Shown here: in pieces, positions 9,167 through 16,623 of the stretch
How positions within the stretch are numbered: position 1 is the stretch's first letter
How the letters are laid out: each line of letters opens with the position of its first letter
Assembly (NCBI GenBank): GCA_030037355.1
Contig: JASHRL010000101.1
Span: 1-36,318, forward strand
From: Candidatus Acidiferrales bacterium
GTDB taxonomy: Bacteria > Acidobacteriota > Terriglobia > Acidiferrales > UBA7541
Length of the DNA stretch: 36,318 nucleotides
Direction of reading: 5' to 3'
Translations under genes and position numbers: made by a program
The notes under the pieces: generated by a model
Database searches by the model: none
What the model was told of the DNA's origin: nothing
The model's input: the letters and a program-made list of their open reading frames with translations, nothing else

Positions 9167-10957
9167 TCACACTTTCAGCCCGATCCAGCGCATCAACTCC
9201 AGCGCGTTGCTTTTCGGTACAATGCCATCGCGCAGGACGTAGTCGAAGTTCATTTCTCCATGAGCAATCTGATCCTCAAAATGGGCATTGCGCATTGCGC
9301 CATCCAGTGTCGCGGTAATTGCCGTCAGGGCCAGATCGTGCGTCGTCACCAGACCAATCGCATGCCGCTCAATCAGTTGCCGCAGCAGCGCCTCCGCGCC
9401 GACGCAGCGGTCGTGTGAATTCGTTCCTTCGAGCAATTCATCAAGCAGGAAGAGCAACGGCATCTCGCCCTCGGCGAGGGCAAAGACCTGGCGGATGCGC
9501 AGAATCTCTGCGTAGAAATTCGAGCGCCCCTCCTGCAATGAATCGCTGCTCCGCAGGCGCGTCCCCAGCCGCAGCGGCGAGAGGCACAAGGATTTTCCCC
9601 GGATTGGCGCACCGGCCATGGCCAGCACGGTGTTGATTCCCACCGTGCGCAGCAGCGTGCTCTTGCCCGACATGTTCGATCCGCTCACGAGCAGAACACG
9701 CGTTCCTTCGCCAAGCCGCACGCTGTTGCGCACGCATCGCGCCACGGGAATCAAAGGATGCCCAAGTTCTTCGCCAGCGAAGTGACCTTCCGTTTTCGCA
9801 CCCTCGATAAATTCCGGAAACGGATCATTGGGATGCTCGTAGGAATAGGCCGCGAGCGAAAGAAGCGCTTCGACCTCGCCCACAATTTCGATCCATTCAC
9901 GCATGCGATGACCCCAGCGCTGACGCCATGCCTCTGACGCATATCCGAGCTGCACGGAATAGAGAAGCGGCACCTTAGCGAGCTTCATACCGTAGCTATC
10001 CGCCGCGTCGATCCAATAGATGAGCCTCGCCAGCCGCGCAACGGCGCGCGAAGCAGACCTGTCCAAGTCCTTCAATTTCCCCTGGAGCTCAACCAAGCGC
10101 TTCGAAGCGAAATTCTCGCGCTCGATGCGCGCAAGGATCTGCGAAAATAGAACCACTCCTTCCGCATTGCTGCCCATGCCCCCGATCGTAGCTTTGGTTC
10201 TTTTCCTTAGCCATCCGTAAACTGCGCCATTGATCAACAGCAATGCCATAAGGGGCCAGAAATCTCCATGGACAAACCACAAAACAGCCGACGCAACGGC
10301 AAGGATCGCCAGCGCAATCACAATCCAACGCAGACCAAATTCCGGCAACATCACTGGTTTTTCTGCCCACGGGGCCAATTCCTCGGGTCCCAACCGCGGA
10401 CGCATGTCTTCACCGATCAATGCCAAATCTTCGCGGAGGTCGACTTTGTCACGAAGCTCGCGGACCAGTTCATGCCGCTCCCGAATCGCCGACACCGCCG
10501 ATGGTTCGGCGAGCCAGTGTGCCAGGCATTTCTCTCCCATCGGCGTCCGCGCGGCCGAAAGCAATTGAAACAAGCCTCCGCTCGCAAAAATGTCGATATC
10601 GTCCGTGTAGACATGCTTCGGATCGCGGAAGCGCTCGCCTGTCTCGCCGGTTCCGCTCCAGCGATCTTCGATTCTTGCCAGGCCTCGTTCGTAAAACGCA
10701 GCGGCGACTTCCGCATGCCTCCGAGCGCGAATCACAAATTCGTGCCAGATGGCCAGCGCCGCATACGCAACAACGGGGATAATCACCCAATAGCCGGAAA
10801 TCACATGTTTCCAGAATGCGAGGATCGCCAGCGCCAAAAATGACGCAATCACAATCAGCTTGAAATTCCCAATTCGGATGTGAACGCGTTCTCGTTCCGC
10901 GCGCATGCGCAGACGCGCTTCGTGGCGGCGTTTGTATTCATCCGACGGCGAATTCAC
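9167..10957 (-). CDS. MutS-family ATPase with membrane segments
   Basis: A protein of about 596 residues related to the core and ATPase domains of MutS. The C-terminal ATPase shows Walker A SGSNMSGKST (near 424), LRSSDSLQEGRSNFYAE, Walker B LLFLLDELLEGTNSHD (near 501) and VTTHD. The N-terminal mismatch-recognition domain is absent. Instead there are hydrophobic spans near residues 35-77 and 210-250, predicting membrane anchoring. The GTG at 10957 is preferred because GAGAGG lies 9 bases upstream; an in-frame TTG at 10999 is the alternative and adds 14 residues. The family is widespread in Acidobacteriota and Bacteroidota. Its function is unproven and is unlikely to be classical mismatch repair. 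Confidence 0.82.
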   Translation of the reverse strand: MNSPSDEYKRRHEARLRMRAERERVHIRIGNFKLIVIASFLALAILAFWKHVISGYWVIIPVVAYAALAIWHEFVIRARRHAEVAAAFYERGLARIEDRWSGTGETGERFRDPKHVYTDDIDIFASGGLFQLLSAARTPMGEKCLAHWLAEPSAVSAIRERHELVRELRDKVDLREDLALIGEDMRPRLGPEELAPWAEKPVMLPEFGLRWIVIALAILAVASAVLWFVHGDFWPLMALLLINGAVYGWLRKRTKATIGGMGSNAEGVVLFSQILARIERENFASKRLVELQGKLKDLDRSASRAVARLARLIYWIDAADSYGMKLAKVPLLYSVQLGYASEAWRQRWGHRMREWIEIVGEVEALLSLAAYSYEHPNDPFPEFIEGAKTEGHFAGEELGHPLIPVARCVRNSVRLGEGTRVLLVSGSNMSGKSTLLRTVGINTVLAMAGAPIRGKSLCLSPLRLGTRLRSSDSLQEGRSNFYAEILRIRQVFALAEGEMPLLFLLDELLEGTNSHDRCVGAEALLRQLIERHAIGLVTTHDLALTAITATLDGAMRNAHFEDQIAHGEMNFDYVLRDGIVPKSNALELMRWIGLKV

Positions 10958-11143
10958 TCGATCGCGCCTCTCCGTCCCCAGCAATTCGACGCTTGCCAAC
11001 CCTCAGTCAAACTTCGTTTCACGATTCGCATTGCGAGCGCTATGAGTCTACATCGACTCATAAACTGGCACACGACGAGGAATGCCGCAGTTGCGCATTT
11101 TCCAATGCGTCCGCGTCTCTTTGAGACAACGAACATTCGATGA

Positions 11144-11152
11144 TGCTATACT
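11144..11152 (+). promoter_or_regulatory. extended -10 promoter of the tRNA gene
   Basis: TGCTATACT is an extended -10 element 32 bases before the tRNA. No good -35 lies at the right distance (TTGAGA is 20 bases upstream of the hexamer), as expected for an extended -10 promoter. Confidence 0.45.
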
Positions 11153-11184
11153 CCGAATTCAATCAATTTTGTTTTGCACGATGC

Positions 11185-11277
<93 letters not shown>

Positions 11278-11423
11278 GATTCAAGAAATTCTGCAATTTC
11301 CCCAACAAAACTAAGAAATCCATGATGGAAAGCGGGTTGTGTTACCACGCCTGTTACCACCTTGCGAAAGAAGGTCGCTTGTTTTTCCTGACCACTGAGT
11401 ACTATCTGGAAGGAGAAGCGGGC

Positions 11424-12605
11424 GTGAACACGGTCAAGGTGATGATTCGGACAAAGGTGGGTGGGAGATACCCCTACTTTCCGGCGGCCTTCAACGGCAA
11501 CGGACGCATCAAGCCGGGCGTCGCGTTGATCAAAGGGGCTGAAACAAGAGTACGCGGAAGTTACTATCTCCGGTACGTGGAGGGGAGCACGCGCCGCCTC
11601 TCCCGCGTAGGGACTGATCCTGCAGCTGCAGCCGCAGCAGCAAAGCGAAAGGAACTGGCACTCAAAGCACAGGCGGCGGGAATTCGTACAGTGGAGCCGA
11701 CGTCATCTGTGGTGGATCGCGTCGCCCTCACAGAAACCGTTGAAAAGTACCTCGACCGCTTGCGGCTCGGCAAGCGTCCGCTGAGAAGCATCGCTGGTAA
11801 GAAGCGCAGCCTCGAAATCTTTGCTGCGGTTAGTCCTCGCAAAAAATATCTCGACGAGTTCAATCGCGACGACGTGCTCCTGTTCAAAAGCAAGCTCGAA
11901 GACGACGATTACGCACCCAAGACCGTCGACAACATGATGATGAGCGTAGTGACGTTCTTTAACCAACACGAAGTTCGCTTGAAGCTCAAGAAAGAAGATT
12001 GGCCCAAATACAAGGAGAATCCACCCGAGCCATACACAGATGCTGAGATGAGATCCTTTCTGAAGCACAGTGAGGCAAGCACCAACCTTCTGATCCGCAC
12101 ACTTGTTGCAACAGGTGGGCGCGATCAGGAGATCTCTCACTTGACCAAGGCCGATTTGGACTCCCGACGTAAGGTGGTCAGAGTCCAGCCCAAGCCTTGC
12201 ACGGATTGCCCTGAGTGCCGCCAGCGCGGAAACCTTTGGTACCCAAAGACGGAGGAGAGCGTGCGAGACATCCCCGTGAGCGAGAGACTCCTCGCTGAAC
12301 TTCTCGCGCAGCCGGGCGAGCGCCCGTTTGCTGCGGACAATGGGAGAGTGGATGGACACTTGCTGCGTCAGGTCAAGAAGGTCGCCAAAAAGGCCGGCGT
12401 GTCGAATGCCAAGCTGCATCGTTTTCGTGACACGTTCATTACGAACAAAATCCGGGATGGCGAGGACGTCCGCACTGTCCAAAAGTGGGCTGGCCACACG
12501 GACGTGAACGTCACGATGGGATATGCTGCTTGGCTGGAAGCAGAGTCCGAGCGCGCGCGGGAGTCGGCAAACCGTGAGGATAATCGTTATGCAACTGGAG
12601 ATTAG
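11424..12605 (+). CDS. tyrosine-type site-specific integrase
   Basis: A 393-residue phage-type integrase. An N-terminal DNA-binding half (arm-type and core-binding SAM-like, residues 1-190) is followed by the catalytic domain. Arg I is in GGRDQEI (near 231), the beta-hairpin Lys in PKTEESVRD (near 270), the box II HRFRD (near 332) and GHTDVNVTMGYAAW with the nucleophilic Tyr (near 366). A small Cys cluster (CTDCPEC) is inserted between box I and the hairpin, which is unusual. The GTG at 11424 is chosen because GAAGGAGA lies 7 bases upstream. The frame stays open backward through the tRNA but that part is not coding. It defines the left end of the element. Confidence 0.9.
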   Translation: MNTVKVMIRTKVGGRYPYFPAAFNGNGRIKPGVALIKGAETRVRGSYYLRYVEGSTRRLSRVGTDPAAAAAAAKRKELALKAQAAGIRTVEPTSSVVDRVALTETVEKYLDRLRLGKRPLRSIAGKKRSLEIFAAVSPRKKYLDEFNRDDVLLFKSKLEDDDYAPKTVDNMMMSVVTFFNQHEVRLKLKKEDWPKYKENPPEPYTDAEMRSFLKHSEASTNLLIRTLVATGGRDQEISHLTKADLDSRRKVVRVQPKPCTDCPECRQRGNLWYPKTEESVRDIPVSERLLAELLAQPGERPFAADNGRVDGHLLRQVKKVAKKAGVSNAKLHRFRDTFITNKIRDGEDVRTVQKWAGHTDVNVTMGYAAWLEAESERARESANREDNRYATGD

Positions 12606-12770
12606 TCGGATACGATTTGTAGAGGCTGCGTATTATCTAATTGCGCTGGATGAGCAGGACGTCTATCCAGCGCCGCTCTGACATAGGCCGAGAAACAGAC
12701 GGCTCGCCCGGTTTGTTCCCTCACCGGTAGTGCTTCCTTGAACAGTTGCACATGGGACCTGGAGTGACTC

Positions 12771-12956
12771 ATGTCCGTGTGCACGACCACAAAAAAGCTC
12801 CTTACTGTAAAGCAAGTGGCCGATCGTCTCAGTATCAGTGTCCACACCGTCTATAAGTGGGCTGAGGTTGGCAAGCTCCCTAAAGTCAAGTTCGGTTATG
12901 TGTTGCGCTTCGATCCCGAACGTATCGAGAAGTTTATCAGCGAGGGATCGGCATGA
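12771..12956 (+). CDS. excisionase-like helix-turn-helix protein
   Basis: A 61-residue DNA-binding protein of the MerR/AlpA-like 'helix-turn-helix domain 17' type: LLTVKQVADRLSISVHTVYK (residues 10-29) then a wing ending GYVLRFDPERIEKFI. Proteins of this size next to an integrase usually serve as excisionase or recombination directionality factor, or as a regulator of the element. It lies 166 bases after the integrase stop. A 39-codon open frame overlaps its stop (ATGA at 12953) but does not look convincing. Confidence 0.8.
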   Translation: MSVCTTTKKLLTVKQVADRLSISVHTVYKWAEVGKLPKVKFGYVLRFDPERIEKFISEGSA

Positions 12957-13784
12957 ATCATACCGTGAAATGCCCTGGATCGCTGTCTGGCAGCACAATG
13001 GCCAACTCTCAAACATCGAGGTTCTTTCTCTCCACGATAAAGGCTCTCAGGCTTCCACGGAGGGCAGCTTAGAAAGTAGCACGCACCCATAACGTGCCGC
13101 CGATGCCTTGCCGGCCATTTCACGCGTTGTTTCTCGTCGGGGGTGCCGCCCCGTCACGAACTCTTGGGGATGGGATCGCGGTTTTGGTTCTTGGGAATCA
13201 TGGTGGGTGCATGATGACAATGAATCTAACTGGTTCTTCGATGCACCCAGGCACGATCGGCGCATAAGTACAAGAGGAATCCCGATCTCCGCAGGCGCAG
13301 TCAGATTCGCATCCGTGCCGCGGCGCTAGAGATTTACCTGCGCAAGAGAGCAATCGCGGCTGAGTCGACGAGTGGATGATTCCCTATCCTTGATCAAGGC
13401 TGCGGCCAATTCGCTGACGCCGCGAAGAACGCTGCCGGATTTCCTTGATCGCGTTGGACATTCCAGGGCATCTCAAGTATCCTAGGTAAGTAGAAAGCGG
13501 ACGAAGGCTCACCGAGAGCCAGTAGCAACGTGGGTTTGACTCCCGCCGCCCGCTCTGATGGAACCACATACAAGCCAAGCAGCATGCCTTGCGCCCGGGA
13601 TCGCCAGACCGGCGCACTCGCCGAGGCTATCGTGCCGGAGACCGAGTTGGCACAGTCCCCACGGCGCCATGGCGAACGTGTTGTCGTTCTCATGCGCGGC
13701 CGTCGATTCTCGGGGATCGGGGACTTTGAGTCTCCACTCTCCCTTTCTACCCATACAGGCAATTCCCTGCGAAGGAACCCAACC
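12957..13784 (+). other. stretch without an intact recognised gene
   Basis: No whole gene can be supported between the HTH gene and the coiled-coil gene. It holds a possible frameshifted small gene (listed separately) and a 36-codon frame that overlaps that gene's end (GTG at 13372). A T-arm-like motif near 13540-13557 also lies here. The last 250 bases before 13785 probably contain the leader of the following operon. Confidence 0.4.
13108..13379 (+). pseudogene. possible frameshifted small element gene
   Basis: One frame encodes a Trp-rich stretch with GSWESWWVHDDNESNWFFD followed by AP. Near 13255 the sense appears to move to another frame with KYKRNPDLRRRSQIR and then IRAAALEIYLRKR, ending in a TGA at 13377. 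Each half looks protein-like and the two would join by one small shift. No family was recognised and no ribosome site is evident. It may equally be chance. Confidence 0.25.
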
Positions 13785-14966
13785 ATGAAAAAGAAGACCG
13801 GCAAATTAGGAAAAGACCGCGCGTCATCACCGCTGCGCCCTACCAGCGCGCCGACGGCCGGAAAGAAACAAATCGTTAAAGCAGTGAGCGATCACGATCG
13901 CGAAACCGTGATTGACGGCGATCCCAATTGCCCTGTGGCGAGCCGCGTCGAAGCCAAGAACTGTGTAGCGCTACACAGTTTTGAGGGGCTAGACCTGGAC
14001 CAGATCACCTCAATTACCCCCCGGCAGGACTACAGCGGGATGCACGCCGAGGAGTTGCTTGACTACGGCGTCGCCGCCGTCGAGATCGCAAAGTTGGGCG
14101 GCCGGTTTTCCCGACCGGTGTTCCTGGAACTGGACAAGCGGCTCAAGGCGGGCAAAAAGAGCAAGGACTATTTCCTGGGTTTCAAGTCGATCGAGGCGTT
14201 GTGCAAGCACATCGGAATTTCCCGTAAGCATTTCTACAACGTGATTAACGACAACCGGAGCGGCCGAAAACCACTTTCCCTGGAGGAACAGGCAGCGAAG
14301 GATGCGGCAAAGGAGCAAGCCCGCATCAAGCGGGAAGAAGCGCGAGCAGATCGCGAAGCCAAGCGACGCGCAGAGAAGGAAAGACTCAAGCGAGAGGCCG
14401 AGGAGCTGAAGGCGGCACGCGAAGACAACAAGAAGCTACAGCAGAGCCTCGACAAGAAGGATGACGACGTCGCCAAGGCAAAGCAGGCCGGCGTAGACGA
14501 AGCCATAAGCAAAGCGGCCACTGCCGCCGCGCAGAAGGAAAAGCGGCCACAGGGTTTCTCTCCCGATCCGAAAACTGATCGTGACCTTTACTATTTCACG
14601 ATCGGGGCGCAGTCAGTTAGAGGCGTCAATCTCGGATCACCGAGTTCCGTCGTGAAGATCGTCTTGCAGCTTCTCGACGGCCAGACCGCAGGGCGCCAGC
14701 AGGAAGAGATTCGCGAAATTCTTAGCAGCCTGAGTGTGGGCGTTGAAGACCGCGTGAATAAACTTGGCCCGCCGACTGCTCCTGAACCAATTTCTGTCGA
14801 AAGTCATGAAGAAGAGCAAGCGCGGCTGCGAGCTGAGTACGACGCGCGGTGGGATCAAGCAGGAAAGCCTGACCCAGACAAGCACGAGTCAGCTTTGTTC
14901 GGATCGGAACTCACTGCCAGGAAGACGGAGGAGATCGAAAACAAGAGCCCGGCGTCGAGCAGTTAG
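13785..14966 (+). CDS. element protein with HTH-like segment and long coiled coil
   Basis: A 393-residue protein of unrecognised family. Residues 1-60 are basic and Ser/Pro-rich. About 85-150 is a folded region ending in CKHIGISRKHFYNVINDN, which looks like a helix-turn-helix. About 165-255 is a very charged Lys/Glu/Ala coiled coil. A C-terminal region contains FTIGAQSVRGVNLGSPSSVV. The ATG at 13785 is chosen for the GAAGGA 8 bases upstream. The frame extends further up but lacks support. A perfect 22-bp palindrome lies inside codons 59-66. Position ahead of the replication gene suggests a regulator or a replication or partition accessory protein; this is inference. Confidence 0.7.
   Translation: MKKKTGKLGKDRASSPLRPTSAPTAGKKQIVKAVSDHDRETVIDGDPNCPVASRVEAKNCVALHSFEGLDLDQITSITPRQDYSGMHAEELLDYGVAAVEIAKLGGRFSRPVFLELDKRLKAGKKSKDYFLGFKSIEALCKHIGISRKHFYNVINDNRSGRKPLSLEEQAAKDAAKEQARIKREEARADREAKRRAEKERLKREAEELKAAREDNKKLQQSLDKKDDDVAKAKQAGVDEAISKAATAAAQKEKRPQGFSPDPKTDRDLYYFTIGAQSVRGVNLGSPSSVVKIVLQLLDGQTAGRQQEEIREILSSLSVGVEDRVNKLGPPTAPEPISVESHEEEQARLRAEYDARWDQAGKPDPDKHESALFGSELTARKTEEIENKSPASSS
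13959..13980. repeat. perfect 22-bp palindrome
   Basis: The half-site AACTGTGTAGC is followed directly by its exact reverse complement. It lies in the coding region of the coiled-coil protein (codons 59-66) and could be a binding site for a dimeric protein, such as the HTH protein that contains it, or a cruciform. No second copy was noticed. Confidence 0.85.
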
Positions 14967-15041
14967 TTCGACGACAGGCATCGAGATACACGCGGGCGAT
15001 TTAAGGCGGCCCAGTACTATATCGGTTAAAGGTGAACAAAA

Positions 15042-15641
15042 ATGAATATGAATATATTGAAAGAATCTAAACAGCTCCTGAAAGACCTCCAACGGCTCGA
15101 CTCCGCGCTCCAACTGGACGTGATTGTCGAGCGTGCGGCTGCATTCGGCCGGAGATGCGTCGAAGCAAGCGAGCGCGTCAACTGCCTTGTGGCTCTGTTT
15201 CCGACTGGCTCAGGTTACCGGCAACTCGGGTTTGCTAGTTCACAGGAAAAAGAGGAAGTCTTCGGGCAGGCCGCGAACTACCTGGCACAGCGGAATGCCC
15301 GGCTCGCTGTTCTGATTGTGGACGTGTGGATGGGGGGCGGTCCGAACACGCGCCCGAGCGACGATCCGAAGCGCCACGAGGGTCTCGTCGTTCACGCCGT
15401 GGCGCCAGACGGAAGAGCGGTATACAGCCGGGTAGCCATCTATGAGCGCGTCGGCGGCAAGATCAAATGGCACGCGCCAGAGGCAGGCCCAAACGGCCGG
15501 CAGCACTTGCTGCGTCCGTGGGTCATCACGTTTGACGGGATCACCGCTCCGGTGATCATCCCGACGATCGCGGACGGTCACAACATCAGAATCTTCCCGC
15601 CACTCTATGAGCAAGGGAACCTTCGAGGAGAACAACGATGA
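15042..15641 (+). CDS. hypothetical protein of the element
   Basis: A 199-residue cytoplasmic protein with no signal or membrane segment. The N-terminal third is helical. The middle has VLIVDVWMGGG then RPSDDPKRHEGLVV, a pattern I associate with a conserved phage and element protein family of unknown role that has 'W...RPSxxPxRxE' in this place. The C-terminus is rich in beta structure. AAAGGTGA precedes the ATG; a second ATG follows two codons later. Its stop overlaps the next start by ATGA, so it is translationally coupled within a run of small genes. Confidence 0.65.
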   Translation: MNMNILKESKQLLKDLQRLDSALQLDVIVERAAAFGRRCVEASERVNCLVALFPTGSGYRQLGFASSQEKEEVFGQAANYLAQRNARLAVLIVDVWMGGGPNTRPSDDPKRHEGLVVHAVAPDGRAVYSRVAIYERVGGKIKWHAPEAGPNGRQHLLRPWVITFDGITAPVIIPTIADGHNIRIFPPLYEQGNLRGEQR

Positions 15642-15868
15642 GCTGCACGATCGTGGCCAATGAGCAAACCGGTGAGACATGCGGCAAGCCACACGTCAAG
15701 TCAGCGCCGCTGCCGCTCGATCCCTATGGCGACGATGAGGCGGGTCGCGAGCGCCGAATCACGATCGTTCGGTTCTGCAAGGATCATTGGGAACAACGCC
15801 GGGAGTTCACCTTGAGCGGGCGTGTGCAGTGGTTCCGCGCGTCGGAGGGAGAGCAAGAAAATGACTGA
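15638..15868 (+). CDS. small hypothetical protein with Cys/His pairs
   Basis: A 76-residue protein starting at an ATG that overlaps the previous stop (ATGA). MSCTIV, TCGKPHVKSAPL and RFCKDHW provide Cys and His residues that could bind one zinc, as in small phage proteins. No family recognised. The end overlaps the next gene by 8 bases, supporting one operon. Confidence 0.6.
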   Translation: MSCTIVANEQTGETCGKPHVKSAPLPLDPYGDDEAGRERRITIVRFCKDHWEQRREFTLSGRVQWFRASEGEQEND

Positions 15869-16262
15869 CATGGCCAACAGCGATGGCGAAATAATTCCTA
15901 GCCTTCCCCCCAACTTCAAGATGCGGCGGCGCGAATACCTGCTCTCGGAGGCGCCGCAGTACCTGCGCGATGCCTTCAACGCCAGCTGCATTATTCCGAT
16001 TGAGGCCCTACCCACCAACGGGATGACGCTGAACGGCGTCCGCTATCGGATTTACCGGGACGCGGTCGCAAGAGAAGTGGCAAAGGCGAACGGAATTGAC
16101 ATGCTGGACAAGCTTCGGATGGAGAATCCATCCGACCCTGTTGATCCTACCGATCCGCCCGCTGACGGGCGGCCCGGGGAATTCTACGGCCACGAGATTG
16201 TCCGCGAATTCGCGGCGGATGAAGCTGGACCCGGTGACCTGGTGGCCTCTGCTCTTCTCTGA
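15861..16262 (+). CDS. hypothetical protein of the element
   Basis: A 133-residue acidic protein of unknown family. The ATG at 15861 follows a GGAGGGAGAGCAAG stretch and overlaps the upstream gene by 8 bases; an ATG three codons later is an alternative. It contains RRREYLLSEAPQYLRDAF and a Pro/Asp-rich patch (NPSDPVDPTDPPADGRPG). It overlaps the next small gene by 44 bases. Confidence 0.55.
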   Translation: MTDMANSDGEIIPSLPPNFKMRRREYLLSEAPQYLRDAFNASCIIPIEALPTNGMTLNGVRYRIYRDAVAREVAKANGIDMLDKLRMENPSDPVDPTDPPADGRPGEFYGHEIVREFAADEAGPGDLVASALL

Positions 16263-16434
16263 AGCTCAGGCGCAGACCCTTGAGTACCTGATCGAGCGGC
16301 AGGGAGACTATACCCTGCGGCCCACAGCAGCACAGATCGTGGACGCGGCGCTTGCCCTGGCATACCCCGATGACATGGCAACTGACGAGCAGCTCGACAT
16401 CATGATCGAGGCCTTGCGCAGCAAGCTGCAATAG
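16219..16434 (+). CDS. small helical hypothetical protein
   Basis: A 71-residue protein, MKLDPVTWWPLLFSEAQAQ and onward, rich in Ala, Leu and Glu and probably all-helical. The start is inside the preceding gene (44-base overlap) with a purine-rich GCGGCGG ahead of it. The natural composition of the C-terminal 50 residues, past the overlap, is the main support. No family recognised. Confidence 0.5.
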   Translation: MKLDPVTWWPLLFSEAQAQTLEYLIERQGDYTLRPTAAQIVDAALALAYPDDMATDEQLDIMIEALRSKLQ

Positions 16435-16623
16435 GCCATGCATCGATCACGACGGGCAGCCCGCGGGCTGCGTTCGGGATATGCCGACTACCGGGTTCTC
16501 TAATGTGAGGAATGTCGCTTGGCATTCCGGGGCGCGGATCCCAATCCCGCGCCCCAAGCAGTTGCTCACCGATTGGGGCGCACTCACGGCGCAACTGCTC
16601 GAGAAAGACAAAGGATTGGGATC

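Noticed and set aside
13500-13560. tRNA-like T-arm (GTGGG-TTTGACT-CCCGC region) with a possible GGCT/AGCC arm before it
   Set aside because: No D-arm, anticodon loop without T33, and only a weak acceptor pairing. At most a remnant; not annotated as tRNA.
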